From Bacteroidales bacterium UBA4073 (GTDB taxonomy: Bacteria > Bacteroidota > Bacteroidia > Bacteroidales > Tenuifilaceae), in contig DFYV01000068.1 in assembly GCA_002383425.1 (NCBI GenBank), positions 1 through 30,788 on the forward strand: a stretch of 30,788 bases of DNA. The letters are read 5' to 3'. The notes below the pieces were generated by a model. The model searched no databases. It saw only the letters and a list, made by a program, of their open reading frames with translations, and was not told where the DNA came from. Below, piece by piece: positions 15,525 through 24,300 of this stretch (position 1 is its first letter; each line of letters starts with the position of its first letter). A program made the translations under genes and the position numbers.

Positions 15525-17879
15525 ATGAACTTGATATTACTATCAGCATCAAAAGTTAATACTCAGCAATGGAAAACTGTAATTTTTTTGGCAGTATTCC
15601 TAACCATTTTAGTAAATCCTTTAAGAGATTTTGCGCGACCCGGTACAAAGGTAACGCTACAACTCAAGTGGAAACATCAATTTCAATTTGCAGGTTACTA
15701 TGCAGCCATTGAAAAGGGTTACTACGCCCATGAAGATATTGATATTGAACTCAGAGAACTCCCCCAAAACTCAAATGTGATTACTGAGGTACTTGAGGGT
15801 AGAGCACAGTTTGGGGTAGCCAACGCCGAAATACTCATAAGCTATGTAAACGGAGCACCCGTTGTAGTGCTTGCCCCAATATTCCAATCAAGTCCGGCAG
15901 CACTGGTATCGCGTGCTGAACGTGGGATATACGGGCCTCAGGACATTGCCGGTAAAATCATAGAAATCAACGCAAAAAAATCGGGAGCAGTTGAAGTACT
16001 TACCATGCTCAACCTCGAAGGGGTAAAACCTTCGCAATACCAGGTAACAGAAACATCTCTCTCGCTTAATAAACTGCTAAACAACCAAACCGATGCCTGT
16101 GAAATTTACCTAACCAACGAACCATACTTCCTCGAAAAATTTGGGATACCCTACAACCTGATATCACCCTTAAAATATGGGGTTGACTTTTACGCTGAGT
16201 GCTTATTTACCACAAGCAAGATGATTAGCGACAACCCCAAGCTGGTTGAATCGTTTCTGAGAGCAACCATAAAGGGGTGGGAGTACGCACTTGAAAATCC
16301 CGAAGAAATAGCACAAGTTATACAAGCCAGGTACAAAACCACAAAAACACTTGACCACCTCATATACGAATCGCAAAAAGTTAAAGAGTTTGTAAAACCA
16401 AACTATATAAACATTGGGCACTCCAACAAAGGCCGTTGGCTGAGCATGATGGAAACTCTTCTGCAGGCAGGCCTAATAAGCAAAACCAAACCAATTGATG
16501 AGCTACTGTACAACCCCAATACAAGAAAATATTCAGTTCTTTCCGATAGGTGGTATGTAGTAGTTCTGGGCATAGTCCTGGTTGGTGTTATACTATTTCA
16601 CTTTTGGCACATCAAAAGAACAGCTAAGCGTAACAATCTGGTTATCAACAACCATAAACTACAGGTAGATGACCTAAGGCATGAAATTCATACGCTAACC
16701 ACCCAGCTCGAAGAAACCATAGAACGCAATAAAGACCTTGAATCGTTTAAGGAATCGCTACTCTCAAACCTATCGTTCGAGATCAGAACCCCACTGAACA
16801 ACATCATAGGTTACAGCGAACTCCTGAACGATCCTAAAATTAAGCCCTGCCAAGCCCTTCAATTTTCAAAAGAGATAAACAAGAGCTGCCGTTTGCTCCA
16901 AAACCAAATTGACAACCTTATCGACCTTTCAAAGCTGGAATCGAACCAGTTCCGTCTTGTTTACCAGCGTATCAACATGGTTGAACTGATGAACACTTTA
17001 CAGATTATGCTACTGAACGAACTTAAACTTTTCGATAAAGAGCACATTGCCATTAAGGCATTTATCGACCCTAACGAAATTGATTTCGATATACTATCGG
17101 ACAAAAACCTTTATAAAGGAATATTCCAGCGACTAATAAATAACGCCATTAAATTTACCACCAAGGGATATATCGAAATTGGTATAAGAAAATCGGAAAG
17201 GGATGGTTACCTGTTATTCTGGATTCAGGATAGTGGTTGTGGAATGGAACCCGAAAAGGCTAAAGAAGTATTTAACCGGTTAGACACTGAAGAGCCGACC
17301 GATGGATTTGGCAGCTTGCACATGGGCTTGCCGGTTGTTAAAGGTATAGTCGATTTGCTGAATGGCAAAATTTGGATTGAAACCGCCGAGGGAACCGGAA
17401 CAACTGTTAATATTGAGATTCCCTACACACATATTGGTAACTCAAAGTCAAACCATTCAAAAAAAGCATCACCTTTCTATATTCACCAGGATCCACCTAA
17501 ACTAAATGATAAAAAGATACTTATAGTGGAAGATATCCAGTCGAACTATATTCTTTTAAACCGCATGCTGGAAGAAACAGGGTGTACGGTTGAACACACC
17601 AAAACAGGCGAAGAGGCCATCAAAATGTTTGAGCAAAACCATGATTTCGATTTAATATTCATGGATTTGCGGTTAGCCGATATGGATGGCATTGAGGTAA
17701 CCCGCCATATCAGGAAGCAAAACACACAGGTGATTATTGTGGCACAAACAGCATACAGCTCCGGTGTTAAGGTCAACATGAGCATCGAGGCTGGCTGTAA
17801 CGACTTTATAACAAAGCCCATTAGCCGCATCGACCTATTTAACATACTAAGGAAATACCTTGTGAAAGACGAAAGTTAA
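15525..17879 (+). CDS. Hybrid sensor kinase with substrate-binding-protein sensor and no phosphoacceptor histidine
   Basis: 784 residues. Order: N-terminal membrane/signal helix (about 17-33); a periplasmic NMT1/THI5-type solute-binding domain (about 40-320; LKWKHQFQFAGYYAAIEKGYY); a second membrane helix (about 343-362; WYVVVLGIVLVGVILFHFW); a coiled coil; a HisKA-like dimerisation domain (about 405-475); HATPase (about 520-640) with N-box NNAIKFT and G1 box DSGCGM; and a receiver domain (about 664-780) with Asp714, Thr742 and Lys764. The H-box reads LSFEIRTPLNN: residue 418 is Phe (TTC at 16776-16778) where HisKA proteins have His. Everything around it is canonical, so autophosphorylation at the normal site should be impossible. 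It may signal by conformation, act as a phosphatase, or depend on a partner kinase. The ligand is unknown; NMT1/THI5 domains bind small organic molecules. Confidence 0.9.
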   Translation: MNLILLSASKVNTQQWKTVIFLAVFLTILVNPLRDFARPGTKVTLQLKWKHQFQFAGYYAAIEKGYYAHEDIDIELRELPQNSNVITEVLEGRAQFGVANAEILISYVNGAPVVVLAPIFQSSPAALVSRAERGIYGPQDIAGKIIEINAKKSGAVEVLTMLNLEGVKPSQYQVTETSLSLNKLLNNQTDACEIYLTNEPYFLEKFGIPYNLISPLKYGVDFYAECLFTTSKMISDNPKLVESFLRATIKGWEYALENPEEIAQVIQARYKTTKTLDHLIYESQKVKEFVKPNYINIGHSNKGRWLSMMETLLQAGLISKTKPIDELLYNPNTRKYSVLSDRWYVVVLGIVLVGVILFHFWHIKRTAKRNNLVINNHKLQVDDLRHEIHTLTTQLEETIERNKDLESFKESLLSNLSFEIRTPLNNIIGYSELLNDPKIKPCQALQFSKEINKSCRLLQNQIDNLIDLSKLESNQFRLVYQRINMVELMNTLQIMLLNELKLFDKEHIAIKAFIDPNEIDFDILSDKNLYKGIFQRLINNAIKFTTKGYIEIGIRKSERDGYLLFWIQDSGCGMEPEKAKEVFNRLDTEEPTDGFGSLHMGLPVVKGIVDLLNGKIWIETAEGTGTTVNIEIPYTHIGNSKSNHSKKASPFYIHQDPPKLNDKKILIVEDIQSNYILLNRMLEETGCTVEHTKTGEEAIKMFEQNHDFDLIFMDLRLADMDGIEVTRHIRKQNTQVIIVAQTAYSSGVKVNMSIEAGCNDFITKPISRIDLFNILRKYLVKDES

Positions 17880-17953
17880 GAAACAGTGAAAAAATAAAAC
17901 GAAAAAAGAAAGAACGTAAACCAAAAATAATTTTTTTTGTAAAAAAAAGTGTC

Positions 17954-19342
17954 ATGACATATTATCCAATTTCAATTCAGAAGATTAAACAAAAAGTAGC
18001 TAAAAAGAAAATTTTTAGTCAAACAGGTCAAATTTTTGATTTTAAAGATTTAACTAATGTTAAGGAAATTACTAATAAATTCGGTGAAACCTTGACAAGA
18101 GTTGACGGAGAAATTCCTGTTGATATAGATGTTTCCGATGGACAAAGATTTCTTTTTATAAGCTACGACCAGTCAAAATATACTCATGGAATACATAAGT
18201 ACCCTGCAAAATTTTTCCCAGAACTTCCAAGGTGGTTAATAAAAAAATACTCCAAACCGAATGATCTGATTTTAGATCCATTTGCAGGTAGTGCAACAAC
18301 AAATATTGAAGCATTACTGGCAAAGAGAAATTCAGTTGCCATTGATATTGACCCCTTTGCAAGATATCTTGCAAAAGTAAAAACAACACCTATTGGTAAA
18401 AGTGAATTAGTGACAACTGTTGAGGAAATTCTAAAAAGATTAGTAGAATTTAATCCCAAACTAATCAACAATAGTGAAATCCCAGACTTCCCCTATAGAG
18501 ATAATTGGTTCACTAAAGAGATGTTGTTAGAGTTAACACATATTAAAAAATCAATATACTCCTCAACTGAAAATGTAGATATTAGAGATTTGTGCTTAAT
18601 ATCAATGTCTTCCGTAATTAGAGCAGTGTCAAATGCTGACGATAATTGCACCAGAACTGTTGTTCGAAAAAGACTGAATAAAGAAATTTATCCTTCACTT
18701 GCACTAACAAAGTTTGCAGAAAATTTATTAATGAATTCTTACAGAATAATTGAATTTTCACAAAGATTAGAAAATGGTTTCACGGTTGAAATTCCTAACG
18801 ATAATGATGCAAGATACTTAACATATCCTGAAAACTACTTTGACTTAGCCGTTACATCTCCACCGTATGCAAATGCAGTAGATTACCCTAGAACCCATCA
18901 ATTAGAAATGTATTGGTTAGGAATTGCAAATGGGTCTTTGAGTAAATTAAAAGAACAGCATGTAGGAACAGAAGTAGTAAAAGCAGCTGATTACAAACAA
19001 CTTCACAGGATTGGCGACTTAGAAGCTGACAATAAAATCGAGAAAATATTTAAACTTGACCAAAGAAGAGCTTTTATTGCATATAAATACCTCTACGATA
19101 TGAAATTAAATATGAAAGAGGTGTATAGAACATTAAAACCAGGTGGCCGATATGTGATTGTGGTAGGAAATAATAGAATTAAAGGGGAATTATTTGAAAA
19201 TTGGAAATACCTTATGAATATTTCAGGTAGCATTGGCTTTATAGTTGAAAATTATTTTGGTTCAGAAATAATTAAACATTTCATAAAAGTACCACGTGAA
19301 GAAAGAATAAACACAGACTGGGTAATTGTACTAAAAAAATAA
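17954..19342 (+). CDS. DNA methyltransferase (TSPPY type, N4-cytosine or N6-adenine)
   Basis: 462 residues. A motif X-like HKYPAKF (81-87) precedes the SAM-binding motif I DPFAGSATT (108-116) and its acidic partner AIDIDPF. The catalytic motif IV TSPPYANAVDYPR begins at residue 301. About 180 residues between them may hold target recognition. SPPY is most common in N4-cytosine enzymes, but N6-adenine cannot be excluded. The gene and its downstream partner are visibly more AT-rich and use different codons (AGA, AAA, ATA) from their neighbours, suggesting horizontal transfer. The stop lies 2 bp before the ATG of a broken nuclease-like gene, a typical restriction-modification arrangement. With the nuclease split, the methyltransferase may now be an orphan. 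Recognition site unknown. Confidence 0.88.
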   Translation: MTYYPISIQKIKQKVAKKKIFSQTGQIFDFKDLTNVKEITNKFGETLTRVDGEIPVDIDVSDGQRFLFISYDQSKYTHGIHKYPAKFFPELPRWLIKKYSKPNDLILDPFAGSATTNIEALLAKRNSVAIDIDPFARYLAKVKTTPIGKSELVTTVEEILKRLVEFNPKLINNSEIPDFPYRDNWFTKEMLLELTHIKKSIYSSTENVDIRDLCLISMSSVIRAVSNADDNCTRTVVRKRLNKEIYPSLALTKFAENLLMNSYRIIEFSQRLENGFTVEIPNDNDARYLTYPENYFDLAVTSPPYANAVDYPRTHQLEMYWLGIANGSLSKLKEQHVGTEVVKAADYKQLHRIGDLEADNKIEKIFKLDQRRAFIAYKYLYDMKLNMKEVYRTLKPGGRYVIVVGNNRIKGELFENWKYLMNISGSIGFIVENYFGSEIIKHFIKVPREERINTDWVIVLKK

Positions 19343-19420
19343 GTATGCCTAACAACGCAGAAATAGGAAAACAAGCATCCATTGATGGATTTGCTCATGA
19401 ACATATTGTGGTTGGAATTC

Positions 19421-19512
19421 TAATGAAACACCCATGATATTGTAAAAACACAAACACGAATGAAAATAAAGTGCTGATACTGTTTAACTTAATAAATTAT
19501 TTTCGGATGAAA
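19421..19512. repeat. 92-bp exact direct repeat, copy 1
   Basis: Positions 19421-19512 are identical to 19652-19743. The repeat begins with TAATGAAAC and ends with GGATGAAA. It flanks a 139-bp middle part that also begins with TAATGAAA. Copy 1 carries the stop codons that end the left part of the nuclease gene. Confidence 0.9.
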
Positions 19513-19542
19513 TAATGAAAATATAAACAGATGAAAAAAAGA

Positions 19543-19627
19543 AACCGCAAAGAACGCCAAGTTTTTACGCAAAGACCGCAAAGAAAAACTCTGCGACCTT
19601 TGCGTCTCCTTTGCGACCTTTGCGGTT
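19543..19627. repeat. Palindromic CGCAAAG/CTTTGCG repeat inside the insertion
   Basis: The ends are exact inverted repeats: AACCGCAAAG at 19543-19552 and CTTTGCGGTT at 19618-19627. Inside, (A)CGCAAAG words on the left face CTTTGCG words on the right, giving an imperfect long hairpin around AAAAACTCTGCG. Such palindromic intergenic units are common REP/MITE-like repeats; its copy number in this genome is unknown. Confidence 0.7.
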
Positions 19628-19651
19628 AAAAAGATGGTTCTACCACGAATT

Positions 19652-19743
19652 TAATGAAACACCCATGATATTGTAAAAACACAAACACGAATGAAAATAA
19701 AGTGCTGATACTGTTTAACTTAATAAATTATTTTCGGATGAAA
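19652..19743. repeat. 92-bp exact direct repeat, copy 2
   Basis: Identical to 19421-19512, 231 bp downstream. Its end (ATGAAA) runs straight into the resumed nuclease reading frame (ATGAAACGTTATC). Confidence 0.9.
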
Positions 19744-20163
19744 CGTTATCAAAATGTTTCATTAGTCGATTTGCCACTGTCTCCATACGACATTATAATT
19801 GCAAGGAGATTGGATGATGGGAAAGAAGATGTTATTAGAGTCCAGGTAAAAACAGCAAGAAAAAGCGTGAGTTTTACAGGAGGTACACGAGGAGGCGTTG
19901 ATAGAGAATATAAATCAGATGTTAAAACATATACTCAATCTCCTGTCATATCTGATTGTATTGTTGGAATTAGGTCGAATCAAGACGGAACATTTGATTT
20001 ATTCTTTATTCCTACTGTTTTAATTAGTTATTTTGGAACCAAAAGTAAGAGCCTTGGTGCTATTGAATTTTTCAAAAATAATTATGACATTCTTGAAAAC
20101 TGCAAGAATCACGAATACATTATTGATATTGCTAAAAAACAGGGAGTTATTTAAATTTCTGTC

Positions 20164-21183
20164 TTAGCCTAAAGGGAACCGCGCCAGGGGTGGCTCATCG
20201 AGGGGTGATGTTTTCCCCAGCAGGTAGCTGTAATAACCAACAATAGCTATCATGGCTGCGTTGTCGGTGGTGAACTGCTTTTTGGGCAGGTAAACCCGCC
20301 ATCCCTTTTTCTGGCCTAAAGCCATCAGAGCGCTTCGTAAACCCGAATTTGCGGCTACGCCACCGGCAATGGCTACCTCATTTATACTGTACTTACGAAC
20401 CGCTTGCTCAACCTTATCAAGCAGAATACCTATAATGGTTTGTTGGAGCGAAGCGCAAATATCGGGAAGGTGTTCGTTAATAAAATCCGAATTTTCATTC
20501 AGCCTATCGCGCAGGGTGTAAAGAAAGGATGTTTTTAACCCACTGAAGCTAAAATCCAGGTTGGGTATTTTGGGCTTGGCAAACTCAATGAATTTTGGGT
20601 TACCGGTTGATGCAAGCCTATCGATTTGCGGTCCGCCCGGATATGGCAAACCAAGTACTTTTGCGCATTTATCAAAAGCCTCACCAGCAGCATCATCAAT
20701 GGTTTGGCCAACTACTTCCATTTCAACAGGACTTCGAACCAATACGATTTGAGTATGCCCGCCCGAAACCAGCAGGCATAGAAAAGGGAACGAGGGGTGA
20801 ACAGCATTGGGCTCATCCTTGATAAAGTGCGAAAGTACATGCCCCTGCAAGTGGTTAACCGAAATTATTGGAACTCCCAGTGCGATTGCAACTCCTTTTG
20901 CAAAAGACGCTCCTACCAGTAATGAACCCAACAAGCCAGGTCCACGGGTGTAAGCTATTGCATCGATCTGCGATATCGGTAAACCCGCATCACGCAAGGC
21001 AGCGTCAACAACGGGAATAATATTTGCCTGATGAGCCCTCGAAGCCAATTCCGGTACAACACCTCCGTACTGCCTATGAACCTCCTGGCTGCTTATAACA
21101 TTCGATAAAAGTTGCTGATCGCAAATGATTGCAGCCGATGTATCATCGCACGACGATTCTATCCCAAGTATTGTTACGCTCAT
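20164..21183 (-). CDS. tsaD: tRNA N6-adenosine threonylcarbamoyltransferase
   Basis: 339 residues, the expected size. TsaD transfers the threonylcarbamoyl group from threonylcarbamoyl-AMP to A37 of tRNAs reading ANN codons, working with TsaB and TsaE. Family motifs: N-terminal LGIESSCDDTSAA, metal-binding NHLQGHVLSHF, LLVSGGHTQIVLV, CAKVLGLPYPGGP and VAIAGGVAANSGLR. The ATG at 21183 (MSVTILGIESSCDD) is chosen over a TTG two codons upstream. It is divergent from tamB and converges with the broken nuclease gene with only 9 bp between the stops. Base and codon use return to the window norm here, marking the end of the AT-rich island. Confidence 0.97.
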   Translation of the reverse strand: MSVTILGIESSCDDTSAAIICDQQLLSNVISSQEVHRQYGGVVPELASRAHQANIIPVVDAALRDAGLPISQIDAIAYTRGPGLLGSLLVGASFAKGVAIALGVPIISVNHLQGHVLSHFIKDEPNAVHPSFPFLCLLVSGGHTQIVLVRSPVEMEVVGQTIDDAAGEAFDKCAKVLGLPYPGGPQIDRLASTGNPKFIEFAKPKIPNLDFSFSGLKTSFLYTLRDRLNENSDFINEHLPDICASLQQTIIGILLDKVEQAVRKYSINEVAIAGGVAANSGLRSALMALGQKKGWRVYLPKKQFTTDNAAMIAIVGYYSYLLGKTSPLDEPPLARFPLG

Positions 21184-21309
21184 CAACAAAAAATTAAAAA
21201 TTACATAAAAAACCTTAAAAGCATGCCTCTCCTATTTCAAAAGCTCAAGTAATTGTATATTTTAGGAACAAATTTTGTTGCTTTCAACTCTAAATAGCTT
21301 GACAAAGGT

Positions 21310-24300
21310 ATTAAAAAACTAACGAAAATACTGGTTTGGGGATTTGTAGCACTACTTGCAATCCCTACAATAGCCTGGATACTCCTACAGAGCAGCCAGG
21401 TTCAAACCTTTATTGTTTCAAAGACCACCCATTTCCTACATCAAAAAACAGGGATTACCATTTCCATTAAAAAGATTGATATTAAGCCCTTTTCAAGTAT
21501 TGTTTTAAAAGATGTTTACGTAGCCGATTTGGGTAACGACACCTTGCTTTACGCCAAAAGAATTACCACATCAATTTCGCAGATAAACACAAAATCGGGC
21601 ATTTACCGCTTGCATAAGGCAAAGGTTGATGGCGCAAAATTCTACTTGATTTCCGATAGCACAGGGCTAATGAACCTTACTGCTTTGCTCAAGAAAATTA
21701 ACCCCGATACCGCACAAACCCCTGATTCAGGTAAGTTTTCCCTTCAAATTGATAACGTACAGCTAAATGATTCCCGCTTCAAGCTCGTTCAGCAAGGGGC
21801 CGATAGCCTAATACCAGGAAAAATAAACTTTCAGAACCTCGCACTTCAGGATTTAAGCGTGGAGGCAAACGATTTTACCCTTCATGGCGATACCATTGCA
21901 ATACTGATCAACAGGTTAACCGCCCGGGACCACTCAAAATTTCAGATTGAAAACCTAAGAGCCCATTTTACTCTTTGCAACCAGTACATGCATTTCAATA
22001 ATTTACGGCTACGAACTCACGGCTCAAACCTTTCCATGAACCACTTAATGTTCGATTTTGAGAATTGGGAAAGTTTTAGGGATTTCACCTCAAAAGTTAA
22101 ACTTGACGCCGATTTTGAAGGCACCTATCTGCACACCGCAACTTTAGCCTACATCGTTCCCGAGTTCAATAAGTACAGCATTGGCTTAACTATTACCGGG
22201 CAGGTAAAGGGCTATGTGGACGACATTAGAGCCCGTAATCTCAACGTTGGTTTTGGCACTATATCCGAAATACTGCTAAACGCAAACCTGACCGGTTTAC
22301 CCGAAATTGAGAATGCTCTTTTCGCCATCGACCTGAAACAGCTTAAAACATCAAGCAAGGATTTACAGCAATTCACGGAGAATGGCAGCGGTAAGCCGCT
22401 TATAAATTTGCCAGAGGAGCTTAACCGTTTAGGGCAGTTGAGCTATGTTGGCAAGTTCTCCGGCTACCTTAGCGATTTTGTCACCTACGGAACCCTATCA
22501 TCGGCGCTTGGTTCATTAGACTTTGACATTTGGATGAAACCCGGGAAAGCCATAAAAAGCGAATTCAAGGGCAAGGCATCTGCCACCAACTTCAAGCTTG
22601 GCCAGCTTATTGGAGAAAAGCTGATTGGCGATTTAACTTTCCTATCAAGTATATCAGGAACTATCGACAAAAAAGGAGACCTTAGGGCATTCACTGATGC
22701 ACAAATCCAAAACATCGAGGTAAAGGGATACCAGTACAAGAACATAGATATATCGGGGAATTTGAGCAAAAACTCCTATACCGGCACAGTAAACCTGAAT
22801 GACCCAAACTGTAAAGTCAACTTTTTAGGCAGGGTCGATTTTTCCGACACCATACCGGTATTCGATTTTTCCCTTTTTGCCCCACGTATCGATCTTGTTG
22901 CGCTTAACCTCAATACTATCGATTCTGTTTCGGTGGCCTCGTTTCTACTAACGGCAAAGTTTACAGGGAACAACCTCGATAACAGTAAGGGTGAAATTAA
23001 ACTGGTTAACTCTTCCTACCGTAATCAGCGCGGTGAGTTCAAAATAGCCGACCTAACAATCACCGCCGACAATACCAATGAAAGTAAGGTTATATCACTA
23101 AAATCGGATATTGCCGAAGGAGAGATTCGGAGCAGGCTAAGCTTCTCAAAGTTTCCATACTACATGAATAGGGTGATTTCCAGGCATATCCCAGCCTTAA
23201 AGCAGGAAGAAACTAATGGAAAATCAAAGGCATCGCAGCTGAATGCCGAAGAGTACAACGATTACCTCATAAAGTTTAGGCTAAAAAAGACCCAAAAGGT
23301 TACCAGTGTTCTTACCCCCAACCTAAGCATTGCCGAAAACTCCTCCCTTTTTGGAATTCTTGACCCCAACAAGGAAACCCTGACTTTCAAGCTGAAAGTA
23401 CTGGAATTAACCACCGGAAATACAGTCTTAAAAGATTTAACTGTTGATGGCGAAACCCTTGATAGTACGCTCGAAGCAAAGGTACTTATGCCAGAGATTA
23501 AGATTGGTAATAGTTTCATTAAAAATCTTAGAATAAATGCAACAACCCAGAGCAACAACGTTAAATGTAACATCAGCTGGAACAACTACTCTACGCCAAC
23601 CAATTTAGGTGATGTTAACCTTGTTGCTAATTTCAAGGATTACTCAAAGCAAAACCCATCGGTAAAAGTTGATATTTTCCCATCGGCACTTGTAATCAAC
23701 GATTCTACATGGAATATTACGCCTTCCTCAATTAAAATCGACTCCACGTCAATTCAGACATCCGATTTTACCATCGCCAACAAACATCAGCATATAAAAA
23801 TTGCTGGGAAGGCCTCGCAGCTGACCTCCGATACCATTTCGGTTTGGCTCAAAAACATTGATCTGTCGTACCTGAACTTTTACCTGCACAGTTTCGGGTA
23901 CCAGCTGAAGGGGCGCATCAATGGTGAAGCATCGGCCACAAGCGTTATGCTTAACCCCATACTTCAAGCTAAAATTAGCATCAATAACCTTAACGTAAAC
24001 GATCAATACGTGGGGGATGTAACATTTCACAGCATCTGGCACGGAACCGATAAACGGATAAACCTGCTCCTAAGTAATCAAAGGGCCGATACCCTTACAT
24101 TTCTTGCCAAGGGCAATTACTATACCGATAACAGAAGTTTCAATTTCGATGTCAACATAAATAAAGCAAAGCTGAGCTTTATTGCCCCCCTACTTCAAGG
24201 AAGTGTTTCGAACATTCAGGGGGCTATAAACGGTGCGCTGAAAATTAATGGCGATTTAAATAAACCCATAGTCGATGGATACATTAACTTTGACAATGCA

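Larger units (their letters stand above)
19345..20154 (+). pseudogene. Restriction endonuclease-like gene (PD-(D/E)xK fold) split by a 315-bp insertion
   Basis: The left fragment starts at ATG 19345, 2 bp after the methyltransferase, and reads MPNNAEIGKQASIDGFAHEH, continues to ILMKHP and stops. The right fragment continues in the same frame from ATG 19738 as MKRYQNVSLVDLPLSPYDII and ends at 20154. Joining the ATGAAAC at 19423-19429 to that at 19738-19744 restores an uninterrupted ~164-residue protein. SPYDIII followed by RVQVKTA fits the D...(Q)xK core of PD-(D/E)xK nucleases, and the N-terminal helix with its glutamate is what the insertion cuts off. A truncated product could start at GTG 19702 or ATG 19738 and keep the D and K. 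I infer a cognate nuclease of the upstream methyltransferase; the family name is unknown. Confidence 0.7.
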
